From Bemisia tabaci (lineage: Eukaryota; Arthropoda; Insecta; Hemiptera; Aleyrodidae), in contig NC_092795.1 of assembly GCF_918797505.1 (NCBI RefSeq), positions 18,587,131-18,651,130 on the forward strand: a stretch of DNA of 64,000 nt, written 5' to 3'. The notes under the pieces are model-generated. The model searched no databases, was not told the origin of the DNA, and saw nothing but the letters and a program-made list of their open reading frames with translations. Shown here in pieces: positions 44,461 to 56,079 of this stretch (within the stretch, counting starts at the first letter, position 1; every line of letters starts with the position of its first letter). The position numbers were made by a program, and so were the translations under genes.

Positions 44461-47040
44461 TCTGTATATCGATGTTATTTCTCCGCAGCCCTCAATATAC
44501 TCAATTCTCTTCAGATGGCTCAATGCAATAGAATTTCAAAATTATTATGTGATAAAATTACGAGGTACAATTATTTCGGCATCAGAGAGTTGAGGAAGTA
44601 TACCTTTAAAAAATGAAGGCACGTTTCCGTCAATTCAGGGATCATATTCCGACATATTCTGCTTCCGTGCTGAAGAGAAATGCGGCACTCTTAAGTTCCC
44701 GATTATTTGAGCAAACTTTCAGGACAAATGCGCAGAGCTTACCATGAGAACAAATTGGCACATAAGTGATTCCAAGTTACCACAAATAAGCGCAGAGGAA
44801 AGCATTTTTGTTTCTTTGCAAATGCACCAAAGTCATAGAGATTCATTATTCACCGGTGCTGCTCAATTTTACACCAATACCCTTTTCCTAGCCAATTAAC
44901 TATTATCAAGAAAATTGACTTTCAAAATAGTATTCGGATCCTTTATAACAGCTTCGGGTTTCAGAGGAAACGCGTTACAGTTGTTTCACTCACCCTGCGA
45001 GGTTAAGAGATTACGCTCTTATCGAGATTAAAATCAGACGGCGCGTGCAAGAGAGGTGAGAATTAAAAGAAAGGGTAAAAGCGAAGAAAGCGGAGGGTCT
45101 GGGAGAACATAAATTATTGAAAAAACGAACGGTGAGCTAGAAGAGACGCCGAGCTGGAGGTAATGGAAAAAGCTCCGTCGCAGAGAATAGAGGAGATCGT
45201 TAATAGATCTGGAATTACGGAGGCATTTTCAATAAATAATATCAAAATGAATAAATAAGTGAGTATCCGAAGAGGGCTGGGAGGCTGCGCTGAATACGGA
45301 GCGGCGCGCAAGATGAGATGTATAAGTGTGTCTAAATTATGGAATACATACTTAGTTTTATGAACACGTTTCTGCATAACTGTACTTATGGCCACACCGC
45401 GGTCTCCCATACAGGTGACGTCATCACGCGGCCCAGCCTCCCGACGGATTCGCTAGGTAGTTAGCGTGCTCCGAGAAGGATACCTCCCGTCGCATCTTGC
45501 CACATCTGCGAGCAAAGAGAGAATTCTTTCCGTCGCTCACGCATGACGGTTCTACGACCTCTTTAGGATGGTCCTATCTGGCGTTGGATGCAAGCATGCA
45601 AGTGAGCGATCGTAAGGGCGTAGCTTGGACTTAAAAGTCGATAGGCTGAAACCCATAAACCAGATGATGGCTTTCCTCCTTATCTCACTCATCCTCTGTC
45701 CCTTCATCTCCTTATATTTAGTTTGTATTACTCGTTCTCGCATTTATTGCTTCTTTCTCTCTTCGTCCTCATCTATTTCCTCCTTTTCTCTTTCCTCTTC
45801 TATTTCCTCATTTTCTCTTTCCTCCTCTTCCTCCCTCTGGTCCTCCTCTCCTTCTTACTCTTTTTCTTCACGCCGAAAAAATGACATTTCAATAGAGGAA
45901 AGGAGGCTCAGCTTCCTCTAGCCATCACAACCCTGTGCCACGCGATCTCTTTGTATCAGTCACAGTCGTGAATATTTCACCCCTCTAAAAATTAGAACTG
46001 AAAATGGAGGCATACATGTTTTTACTTAGTCTTACCATTAGCCTGTTCACTATTGACCCCATTTTCAGCGCGTCAACCAGGCGTGATGTAGAATTTTTGA
46101 TGACGCATTGTAGATGCGGAAAAAGAATGGTAAAAAAAAATCAGCTCAAAAATCAGTCTCAGGAGCTGTTGGTCGGATAAAAAATAAGCCAGCCATGGAA
46201 AATGCCTCTGTGAGATTGTATTTGGTGCCGATACTAAAGTGCGTAACGCTTTTAAGGGTTTATTGCCACCACAGCCCCCTATAACGCTCTATAAAACTGC
46301 ACTGGACCCCTATAATATTATGCCACGTTGACAGATGCACTAAAAATGTTTTTAAAAAAAAAATCAGTTGAAATGTAACAGGTCTCGGTTGCAATTTAAT
46401 TGAGACACCTATGATTTACTTTTTTTAATGCTTCAAAGTGAACTTCCTTATACTGCGCAGTACCTTTCCTCCACCCCTTGTAACGCAAAAATCCCTAACT
46501 TTTGGAAGCGTTCTGGAATGCAGGGTTGGCTCACTATCCAATCAGCAGGAGCTACCTGAAAAATGATCATTCCTCGCTTTAGCATGATTATTATCACTGC
46601 AGCCTCCCTCACACATAAAAAATGACAAAATAACCCCGAAGTGAACAGCAGCATGGCGAACATTTCCATTTTCTTGTGCAAACTCTATTCTGCGTTCCTT
46701 AGATGTGTTCACTGATTTGTAGGGACTGAAATCGATACAATGATACCACTCGTGATTTAGACCGGAATATAGCTAGTTGAATTGTAGCGTCGACTCGGGC
46801 CGTAAGCCGCAATGCAGGTGTGCTGTGTGCTGTATGGCCGTGCTCCTATACTACCCGTACATTCCTGGTCAACCGCAAATGAATGAGCATTGGGCGAACG
46901 AACGTGTGCGATGGTGTGCGTGGGTGCCCAGCAGCGCACGCTTGAAGAAATCTCTCCGGCCGTAGGAACTTTAGAGTAGAGTCGTTCTAAGCCCCGGGAT
47001 TGGATTGGATTAGACCACTGCAGATCTCTGTAGGGAATCA
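44461..47040. other. No firm gene; CT-rich stretch and a weak signal-peptide ORF
   Basis: A CT-rich low-complexity tract lies at 45755-45865. On the minus strand an ATG at 46669 in strong context (A at -3, G at +4) opens MEMFAMLLFTSGLFCHFLC, signal-peptide-like, with a possible TGT|GTGAGG donor soon after. No partner exon is identifiable, so it is only noted. Confidence 0.25.
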
Positions 47041-47051
47041 TCTGGACCGAG

Positions 47052-47215
47052 CAGTGGCGTGTCGCGCTTTGCGATCAATCGATTGATCTGCCATTTAAAC
47101 CTATGAAAAAGGATCGATATACAGGGTGTTCACAACGAACAACTTAATAATCGATTCTTTACCAGAGCGTCAAATGGGGAAATATCGATACTCGATCATT
47201 CACGCTTCGCCACCG
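47052..47215. mobile_element. hAT-like MITE, CAGTGGCG family, copy 3
   Basis: The ends are CAGTGGCGTG and CGCTTCGCCACCG. The flanks GGACCGAG (47044-47051) and GGGCCGAG (47216-47223) agree at 7 of 8 positions, the clearest target duplication in this family. The interior shares AATCGATTCTTTACCA and ACCTATGAAAAA with copy 1. Confidence 0.8.
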
Positions 47216-47223
47216 GGGCCGAG

Positions 47224-48148
47224 TTTAACAGAAACGCACAAAGTATGTTGAACGTGAAAATAGCCATCGAACTTCCTACTCCACATTGAGTTTCATGGGG
47301 GAGTAAAACTTCAAACCTCTTTTTTCGGCTCAAACTAAATGCAACTTTGTACTGTTCTGTTAAACTTAAACCTGATGGCACACTTAGCTCGTGACTTGAG
47401 CATATAGAGACGAATAGAATTGTTTATTTTTTAAATCAATCTACCAACCATCCATTTAATATAAGGGACTCTCCGAAGAATGAATAGCTTATTATGATTG
47501 GAAGAAATAGTAAAAACTCAAGAAATTTTACAACATGGAATTTAAAGCAGACTGAAGAAAAATTGCCTTGAAAAATTTGACTACCTCACACCTTGAAAGT
47601 TCATTAAAAATTTCCCCTAACAATCCCTAACAATGTATAGCGAAATCCGTGTTTGAAAGAATTTTGTTCAATTAATCGAAAAAATTCGCCTTATGGTGAA
47701 TTTTCAGCTTCGAGACACTAGGTACGACCGGTATTTATCAAATTGTAACCATTGAGTAGTTTATCGTACATTGAAATCATCGAAGTTTCAGGTGTAGATT
47801 CATCATACAGGAATATTCGCGCCAAAAATCATCCTCTTAAGTCTGAACTCAAGGCCAAAGGTACTCTTTTATATTTGCGACCGATTTTAGTGTATTGTCA
47901 CAGATAGTTAATAGGAAACAGTACTACTGGTTTTTTTTTTTTTTCGGAATATGCTTCTTGGCATGGATATTCTCAAATGATTCTATGGAGACTGAAATTT
48001 CGTTTTTGCCAAAATAGTCTACCTTTTTTGAATTATATCATTCCTATAAATGCAGAATTTCTTGTAGGCACCATAGGTGAGGATGTATTTTGAAACGTTG
48101 ACCCATAGCGGACCCCCGCTAAAATGAAATGATGTGCAGTTGGGTGTT
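47224..48148. other. No gene recognised
   Basis: AT-rich DNA with a T run at 47932-47944. Short ORFs only. Confidence 0.4.
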
Positions 48149-48372
48149 CACTGGGAAAAAAAACCACATTGGATTTAGAGTCCAGTAAAAACATCGACAA
48201 GAAAAAGTACTCTTGATTCAATCAGAATCTTGCTTAAATCAAGAACCAGGCCTCTTAATTTAAGCGGATTTCGTATTGATTCAAGCAAAAATCCGATTGA
48301 ATCAAGAGTATTTTTTCTTGTCAATGTTTTCAAGAGTCTGGACACCAGATCCAATGTGTTTTTTTTCCAGTG
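48149..48372. mobile_element. CACTGG-family MITE, copy 6 (subfamily B)
   Basis: The ends are CACTGGGAAAAAAAACCAC and CCAGTG. The 2-bp flanks (TT and TA) do not match exactly, unlike most copies. TTGGGTGTT lies just left of the element and again five bases right of it (48378-48386), which may be coincidence. A six-base deletion removes part of the left CCAGACTCTT block. Confidence 0.8.
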
Positions 48373-48419
48373 TACGATTGGGTGTTTATTTTTTCGATAA
48401 TCGATAGACCACGTGCGGA

Positions 48420-49669
48420 AAGTGATTTTCTCTGTCCAGGGCCGGGCCCCACCCACTCTTTCGCGGAGGGATTCATCCCGGAGCCGAAAGCAGCGGGAAT
48501 TTGCGGTGGCGGCGGCGGCGGCGGCGGGCGGCGGGAATCCCCGCGGAGGAGGCAACGGTGGAATCGGCGAGAGGGAGCCCCCGCCCCCTCCCCCGCCCCT
48601 CCGGTCGTCCACTCGGAGAGGACGATGGAGAGAGATAACATTTCGGAGCCACCAAACTTGTTTTATAATTCTGATTACGACCGTTGCGAGGCAGCACTGC
48701 TGATTTCTACTCGGAAAAAATTTCTTCATGTACTCCCGGCTGCCCCTCTCTCAGTCTCTCCTCCGCGCTCCTCCGCTTTCTCGCCTACCCCCACTCGCGG
48801 CCTCTCTCTCTCTCGCGCCCGCGGTCCTCGTCTCTCTCGCTCGCAGCTACCTTCTCGTCTTTTGTGATTTTCAATAAGGCTCCAGGCGTCTTCTGCGCAG
48901 CTCCATATGTCTTCGGGCCCTTACCGAGTGTTCTAACCTCTCAACTTTTCCCTCGTTTTCCCCTGTGAACTTTTCGAGCCTCCGGTAAACGCCATTCTCT
49001 CGCTCTCCGACAGTGATATCTTCGTCGTGTTTCGTTTTAACAGTTCGATATTGCTCCACGCGCCTCGGTGTGATTTCGCCTTTTGACAAGTGCGTTCATC
49101 GTTTTTCCTCAAGCAACATACTTATTTCCTCCTGTGCACCTGTTGTCTCTCACCGACATTTCGCTCAGTTTTCGTGCTTCTTTTACACTGCGTGCGGATT
49201 TTTGTAACCTAACCTACTTTCTACGTCTGTGCCATTTCTCACCTCAGGAACCACTAAATTTTGTGTCATTCGAAGGTCCATCAAGTTAAACCTACAGGTT
49301 CATTTAAAGTGTTGTTTCGCATACCCTTACCTTCAAAAGCCATCTTAATCCCGGTTCATTTTTTGCTAAATTTGAGATTAATCAAACGAATCTTATCGCA
49401 TTTATCTCGTTGATATTTCAATCGGTGCCATTTTTTAGTGTGTTTAGTTCGAATTCTTCTTCGTCGTGCCTGTTCTATGACGTATTTATGATTCATGTAA
49501 TCGTTCTAACCTTGTGATTTTAAAGTTCAACATGCAATCGGCATTGTTTCTCCCAGTGTTCGCTCAAAACCCCCGTTGTTCCGTGTGTTTTGATCTCGTT
49601 GAGTGAATGGATTGTTCCCCCCGAGTTCGGTCGCGACAAACTGTTTAGATGAAAGTTCTCGAGCGCAAG
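48420..49669 (+). promoter_or_regulatory. CpG-dense segment and long leader of the 49670 exon
   Basis: From 48420 to 48870 the sequence is GC-rich with GGC repeats (near 48505-48540) and then CT-rich with TCTCTCTC and GCTCGC runs. From 48870 to 49640 it is moderately AT-rich, ORF-poor and leader-like. This is the largest CpG-rich stretch next to a plausible coding start in the window. No TATA box is evident, so a dispersed promoter is likely. Introns inside the leader cannot be excluded. Confidence 0.4.
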
Positions 49670-49993
49670 ATGGACAGTCCGCAGATGAGGTTGAAAACTG
49701 AGGACGGAGGGAGCATTTCGGTGGACCTGAGCCCCCATCAGGACTCGCTTATGAGTGACGTCATCAACAATAATAACTCGAACCACGAGTCTGTGCTTAG
49801 CGGCGCGTCGATGGCGTGCGGGAAACGGAAATCGCCGTCGATCTGCGACGACGAGGACCCCGACGGGGATGTGCTTTCGCCCCGAAAACAAATCCATCTC
49901 AATAACCAGAACTCCCACAGGGACAGCGATCCCTTCTCGATCATGGATGACGATCGCGCCGACAACGATGATCTCCAATCCGGCGATGAAGAG
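49670..49993 (+). CDS. First coding exon of an acidic, probably nuclear, unknown protein
   Basis: ATG at 49670 sits in AAGATGG (A at -3, G at +4), stronger than the in-frame ATG seven codons upstream (49649). The 108 codons end in phase 0 at a GAG|GTTAGT donor. The peptide is polar and disordered-looking: an MDSPQMRLKTEDG start, an INNNNSN run, a basic patch GKRKSP followed by CDDEDPDGD, and a DDDRADNDDLQSGDEE tail. Codon use is GC-balanced, unlike nearby random ORFs. No domain is complete. The acidic/Ser/Asn composition and basic patch suit the N-terminus of a transcriptional regulator (inference only). The rest of the gene lies beyond a long intron not resolved here. Confidence 0.6.
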
Positions 49994-51807
49994 GTTAGTT
50001 TCATGTCTGTGTTTTCATGCCGAAATTTGTTGAAATGCGTCCTCGTGTCGTGTACGTTCAACCTTTAAATGTTGACTTTCGTCGAGTTCGGGGTATTCTG
50101 CGCAAATCGCAGTAATTTTAACCGAAAAAAACTGATATCGATAGAAATACTCCTAAAATTGTCGACAAGAAAATCATGCTTGTTATACGCTACTTACTTT
50201 CCTTTCAATATGACGATATTTTTCGTAAAATAGTCCATTTTATTCTTGATTCAAAGAGAATGTCTTCTTGGTGGCCAATGCAGGTGAATTTCTGTATAAA
50301 TCACACATTTCTCCAGTAGATTTTCCATTTTCTCTTCGACGTGTTCATAACCTTGGAATTCACTCATTTTTCTGAGGAATTTCTTCTCCGACTCAAAATA
50401 TAGCATGTACGTTTTAAAAGAAAGAATTCTTTTTCTCCTAATATACAACGATTTTTTTTATTTAAAAAAAAATTATTTTTTTAGAATATAGAAAGTTTTG
50501 TTTACGGTGTGATTTGAAGAATTTACAACTGAAATGGGATGTATTTCTGCCGAACGGAACTGTGTGCATTATGACATGAGCCCTCAGACCCATAAGAATA
50601 TATGCATAACAGAGCTCACGTCATAATGCACATAGTTCCGTTTGGCAGAAATACGTCCAATTAACCTTAAAAACAGCCGTCGACCATCTCCCGTGGAGAC
50701 TACCAAAACTATTTCCACCTGCCTACTCTTTCGTTAAAGTCTCTCATTATTTCCCCTTTTTCAACATAAGTAGAATTTATGAGCGAGCAGATTCATTCAC
50801 AGCACTCATCATAAGTTGGATCATAAGTTGACTTAATGCGTATTCTCAAGTTTCTCGCATATAAATCTGTAAAATTAGGGGAAAGGATGTCCTCACCAAA
50901 ATGTCAATTTTTTCCGAATATTTGCCAAAATTATCATAACACTTGCGATACTCGCATTCGATTACGAATGAGTTTCCCTGTCCAGTAAAATTGAAGTTTG
51001 GCAAACTTCAAAGCACTGGGACTTCTTTTTCTACTATTAAATTTCAGACCCATTTGGTTGATCACAGATCATGAGGAATAAATTGGCGGAAACAAGCATT
51101 ATAAAGTTTTTACCAGTTTAACCATACTTGCGCCCTAAAGTGGTGGGCGGGGTGAGGAGGGGTGGGGGGCTTCGCGAATCTGTGGGGAGACTCAGTTTTC
51201 TGGATGCGGATCGTTTCCCCGTTTAGCGGATCAACGACGAAAAGGAGCGGTACGGAGCTGAGAAAAGTTGTCAGATTGTGCGCGCTTTCCAAAATTTTTC
51301 GAAAAAATTAATCTAAGGCTTCTTCCCAGTTAAAATCATCTTTTCAGTGCGGCTAGGACAAGAAGCTTTTATCCACGTGAAAAATCGTATTCCTTATTTG
51401 AGTCTTGGAAGAAAAGTGTGTTAATTTTGAGCCGTGGAATCGGTCCATGGGAGGGTGGTGGTGTCTTTATTTTTAAATTCTTCTTGAGAGTCACAACACG
51501 GATAAAAGAACGTCCGATTATCAATTAATGAAAATAATTTTTAACGGTTTTCGTCCAATTGGTGACAGATAGCAAATTGAGAGTTGAGATTGCAAGCACT
51601 ACGCCATGATGCAGTACGTCAGATAGTTATACACAAAACTAGATCAAGAAATATTTTGAGTCAGATTTAAAAGTTCATCCGGCGTAAACTGCGTAAATCA
51701 AAGGCAAAACGATAATCGATATTCATTCAGGGCGTACTTTCGGCATTATTCAAAAATTTTTTTGGTCAAATTTTGTGTTCAAGCACTTGTCGTTTTATTG
51801 CGTCATG
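49994..51807. other. Intron-like DNA after the 49670 exon
   Basis: AT-rich with no exon I can support. It contains the hairpin at 50537-50659 and a GC pocket near 51130-51200. A GGTGGGCGGGGTG run at 51140 is not linked to any start site. Confidence 0.4.
50537..50659. repeat. 123-bp hairpin inside the putative intron
   Basis: GGATGTATTTCTGCCGAACG then GAACTGTGTGCATTATGAC is mirrored by GTCATAATGCACATAGTTCC then GTTTGGCAGAAATACGTCC, 40-bp arms with about four mismatches. The central part resembles 35822-35868. Probable MITE. Confidence 0.75.
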
Positions 51808-52035
51808 CACTGGAAAAAAACACATTGGATCTAGAGTCCAGACTCTTAAAAACATCGACAAGTAAAAATACTCTTGATTCAATCAGATTTGAGCTTAAAT
51901 CAAAAACCAAGGCTCTTAATTTGAGCGGATTTCCTTTTGCTTTAAGCTCAAATCTGATTAAATCTAAAGTCCTTTTCTTGTCAATGTTTTCAAGATTCTG
52001 GACTCTAGATCCAATGTGTTTTTTTTTTTCCAGTG
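51808..52035. mobile_element. CACTGG-family MITE, copy 7 (subfamily A)
   Basis: The ends are CACTGGAAAAAAACACATTG and CCAGTG, with TG directly outside both (51806-51807 and 52036-52037). It carries the symmetric subfamily A interior in the same orientation as copies 3 and 4. It lies downstream of the 49670 exon, probably in its intron. Confidence 0.85.
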
Positions 52036-52037
52036 TG

Positions 52038-54006
52038 TGGTGCTTTGAAATTTCGATGAAAAGTCCTAAAATCTAGGAAACATCCACTAATCAATCTACT
52101 GTGAATCCGTCTCCTAAGGTGCTGATGATTTACATCTTGAATCCGTGAAATTCCAAAGAGGAAATGTCAAAGGATAGCTATAATCGGAGCCGGTGCGGCA
52201 ACAGCGGGCAGGAGTAAGCCAGGTCGGTCTTGGGAGGACCGCAGAAAGGGGACGGAGACGGTCTCGCGAGGAAGGGGGGCTTGGGGGGCTCGGGGCACGG
52301 GCTACGGGGATCGGGAAACAGATTTAAAGAGGTCATATGTGAGGGCTCGCCGTCTTCGGCCGGGACGCCGAGCGTTGGAGCGGCCAACTCTCGCACAAAT
52401 TCCAAGTCACGTCTATGCCGCGTCGCCGCGCCGTCCACAAAAATTGCCCCGTTTCGCGGCCAATTATCCCAATCAGACACTCTTATTGGGCTAATATGCA
52501 GCCAAATCGGGAAGGAATGGAAGCAGGTTGCAGATTTTGTGGAGTGCTGATGTTGAACTATAGACAATGTCGAGAGACTTTAACGAAAGGGTAGGAAAAT
52601 AGAAGTAGTTTTCAATCATGTTTTCAAGGGGGATGGGCGACGGGTGTTATTTTCATGATACTTTTAGTTGTAAATTTTTCAGATTACACCATGAACGAAA
52701 CATCGCATGTATTCCAATGATGGTTGTTTTTAAACTCGTCGTTTCTTTGAAGACAACGAATCCTTTCTTTCACGATGAAATTTTTTAACGGTAGAGTCGA
52801 AGAAGAAATTTCTAAACATCCGAAGAAAAATGGGTGGATTGAAAGGCTCTGGACGTGAAGTAGAAAAAATGTCTAACCTTGCCGGACACTCTCGATCCAC
52901 TTTATTTCATGTGACGCAAGGGATCAAAATTCAGCGCACTTTGTATACGCTTCCGCATCAAAATAATAACGAATTTCTTTGAAGATTGAAAATTTTCACA
53001 TAAGAACAGAACTGACTGAACTGATCTCTGGCAGAAGAATGTACACTTACTGCTTTTTTGCCAGAAATAATTTCAGTTTTTACGTACTTACGTACAGTTC
53101 TTTCATATCTCGAATTTTTGCACAAAAAATACATCTTTTGCTGTGTTGAGGAGCATAGCATGATCAAGGAATTCGCGGGATAGAAATGGTCAAATTTTCA
53201 GGGAAAATTAGTTTCGATCTTACTAAAGTTACCGCTCTGTTAGAAAATTGGAGGGTTTTAAAACCTTCCCATCCGTTAAAATTAAACACGTAACCCAGGT
53301 ACCGGCTAAGTTTACCCTAAAATTCCGAAATTACTTCGACAATACCGTCATGCGATCTTCCCCCGAAAATCGTGGATCGAATTCCTTGCCGTCCAGACCT
53401 AAGTTTTTCCAGTGGTCGTGAGCATCACGTGGTCAGTTTCTTTCCAGAGCGTAGCGTAGTAGCGGAGGCTAGAGGGTATGGAGCAGACATAATGAGAAAG
53501 GAAAACTATCGAACAAAAAGGGGAGAATCAGGTGGAACTCATTTCGACGAACTCGAAAGAGACTGCTGTCAATTGTCGACAGGTAAGTAGCCGGGAACAA
53601 AACAGTCGGGTCGACGGCGGCGCGCGGCGCGGCGCCCAGGGTTTGAGGTTAGTAATTTCACTTCTATTATACGGGATGGGTTTCAAAACTTAACCTTGGG
53701 CCTTGGGCGGGTCGCCCCGGCATGCGGCAGGCTCCAGGCCCCTGGGCCCCGCTCAGGTGGATTCGGATTCACGCCACCGCTTCACACCGACGCGACGATT
53801 CGGGGGTATAACCCCGCTTTGCCAAATCCTCGGAATCTTCTGCCCGGGAATCGGCTACCCAGAAATGGAATTCGCGAGCTTCATCGTCCGAATATGCTGC
53901 CAAGCCAAGGAAAAACATTGCAAGAACATTAGAATGTTGCCAAATCTACAGATCAGACAATTAAATCATAGATCTATGTGTTTGATGAACAGGGGAAGTA
54001 GCCACA
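52038..54006. other. CpG pockets and one strong splice donor, no firm exon
   Basis: GC-rich pockets lie at 52200-52480 and 53600-53860. A perfect CAG|GTAAGT donor sits at 53582/53583 after an ORF (53372-53582) that lacks an ATG until 53490, so it could end an untranslated or alternative leader exon. No product can be named. Confidence 0.3.
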
Positions 54007-54225
54007 TTAAATATTTATATCCCAGTTCTGGATGTTTTTTCTTGACCGTTTTCGGTACCTCAGGCTAAATTGTAGATTTAATTTTCTAAAAAATTGCATT
54101 AAGGTATCCACACTTTCCCTGAAAATGTGTATTTCGTCACAATATGTTAGGTAATGTCTGGAGGCGATTTTCTTACTATGGCTGAACATATTTTGAAACA
54201 TTGAAACATCAACTATATGTTTCAA
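54007..54225 (-). pseudogene. Non-LTR reverse-transcriptase fragment with YCDE
   Basis: The ORF includes HYLTYCDEIHIFRESVDTL at about residues 24-42, which fits the catalytic block (F/Y)ADD-I.IF..S...L of LINE reverse transcriptases, here with ADD changed to CDE. QFFRKLN follows as the usual helix. One catalytic Asp is replaced and no flanking domain is present, so it is a dead remnant. It is on the same strand as the endonuclease fragment at 44.0 kb but lies on its 5' side, so the two are not one collinear element. Confidence 0.45.
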
Positions 54226-54804
54226 GACATTTCGGATCTAGGGAGAGGAATGACTGAGAGACCAAAGGAATTGAAAATCTATCCGTAAACGGAAAGCGAT
54301 GAAAAGACATTCGAACTTCATCGAATTTCCTCTGATAGAATTTCGATTGCTCGGAAACTTTTTTATGTTCCTCTAAGAGAATTATTCTCCATTAGATTCA
54401 TGGAGGGAAAGGTAGATTTTATGGTTGATACTTTACACCGTTTCTGCACAATAAACGTTGTATCGGGAGAAATTTGGCATCCAATTGTAGTTCTTAGGGT
54501 GTTTTCCCCTCTCATCGAAAGAAAAGGAAAAAAACAACGAGGGTCAGTCGATCTGGATTGAATATCCGCACAACTATTTTCATTCATCATTTTTCTCACG
54601 TATGGAACCTGATGGTCCGCCTCCGTCCTCGCATGGATTTTTTTCTCTCTCCCTTTCCCCTTCATTTACCGCGAACGATCTGTTAAGCCCCTTGTCCTAC
54701 AACAAACGATGAGTTTTGACCTTGATAATTATGGCGCTAAATACTTGAGGACGCGTTAAAGAGACCTGCCACTGAAGAAAAGCTAGTTTTCATCCCTCCT
54801 CATG
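54226..54804. other. No gene recognised
   Basis: A 100-codon minus-strand ORF (54363-54665) has no domain. Otherwise AT-rich, featureless. Confidence 0.4.
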
Positions 54805-54965
54805 CAGTGGCAATTTTTGAAAGTTTCCAACGCTGTTCTTCCTCCATTTAAATGTATGTGAAACAATCGATTCTTCGTGAGGCAGCTTGCCTCACCAAAA
54901 ATCGATATTTGTAATGGATTTAAATGAAGGAAAAACAATGTTGCCAACTTGCAAAATCGCCACTG
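54805..54965. mobile_element. 161-bp hAT-like MITE, CAGTGGCAATTTTTG ends
   Basis: CAGTGGCAATTTTTGAAAGT is mirrored by ACTTGCAAAATCGCCACTG, and CCATTTAAAT pairs with ATTTAAATGAAGG; AATCGATTC and GAGGCAGCTT pair at the centre. The flanks TCCTCATG (54797-54804) and TTCACATG (54966-54973) agree at 6 of 8 positions. Same CAGTGGC start as the 14577 family, different interior. Confidence 0.7.
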
Positions 54966-54973
54966 TTCACATG

Positions 54974-56079
54974 AAAGTAATTGAAATTTCAAGGCGTCTG
55001 CTTTACGCCCTAGATTTCTTCACAACCAACTTGTCTATAACTTAATCTTTTCTTTTTGTCCTCTTTTTACCATGAAGACTCCCAGTTACCAATCGTGGCT
55101 TTACTTCATAGAGAACGAGCATGACCCAATTGTAAACTCTACAATTGCGGTTTTTTCTACTCGCAAAAATTTAGGTTTCGGTCTTTAGAATAACAGACAC
55201 GCGCACTCGTAGTTTCGGAGCAAGTTCCTTGATTCTGATTCGTCTGTGGAATGTCATTTCATAATCCGGAGTCCCGTATTTTTTTGTTGTAGCTAAGCCT
55301 AAGTTTTATGTGAAATTTAAACCAGCCGTAAAAAGTGAATAAGCGAATCACTAAGCCGAAGTTCGGAAGTGGAGCATGCTGCGTTCAGATAAGTTGTCAA
55401 AATCTCGATCCGTCAAGACTCGAGAAGCTTCTCAAACTGCGAAGCAATTTTACTTGTTCTTTTTCGAGTCAATAAAGAGAGGATTTATCATAAAGGCTTG
55501 GTATAGCAGACTTAGGAGGAGAGGTTGAACATTAGGAAGTCGACCAGTCGGGAGATTTCATGGGTCAGCAGGTTAGTTGATGCTTTACACTCCGGTTCAG
55601 CTTAAAATTTAACACTGGTGGGGCCAAATGTTTACATTGTGGAGTAATGGAGATATCATCTTTTGAAAAAGTACTCAATGATAATCACTCATGGTACTAT
55701 TTTCTAAGGCAACATTCGCGGCATTTCATACTTTGTCAGTACTAAATATACGAAATTTGGATCACCACCATTTAATCGTAAAATTATATTTCAAGTACGT
55801 TTTTTATTTTCTGCCTCAGTATTTAAAACTCCCTTCATTTTTATAGTATGGGCTTCTTTTAAATTACAGAAAGTGTAAATTACCGTAATGAATCCTAAAA
55901 AATTACAGTCCGATTCACAGATTTTATGTCAATCCTACATTCGAATTGCAAGTTAGCATTTGCTTCGCATCACGTGCTCTTTTACCGGTTTGAGGTTCAG
56001 GTGAATGAAGTACGGATGCTTATATTTAGCATTTCGATAAAATCTGAGCCTTTTTTATACATTATAGGTAACGGAACGC
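54974..56079. other. No gene recognised
   Basis: AT-rich DNA. A 102-codon ORF at 55926-56234 runs into the repeat at 56080 and shows no domain. Confidence 0.4.

Noticed and set aside
48175..48729. 184-codon minus-strand ORF
   Set aside because: It is composed of the CACTGG MITE and the GGC-rich promoter-like segment; not a protein.
53372..53582. Coding exon ending at a perfect CAG|GTAAGT donor
   Set aside because: The ORF opens at GTG and its only ATG leaves about 31 codons; at most a leader exon, so it is described only within an interval note.
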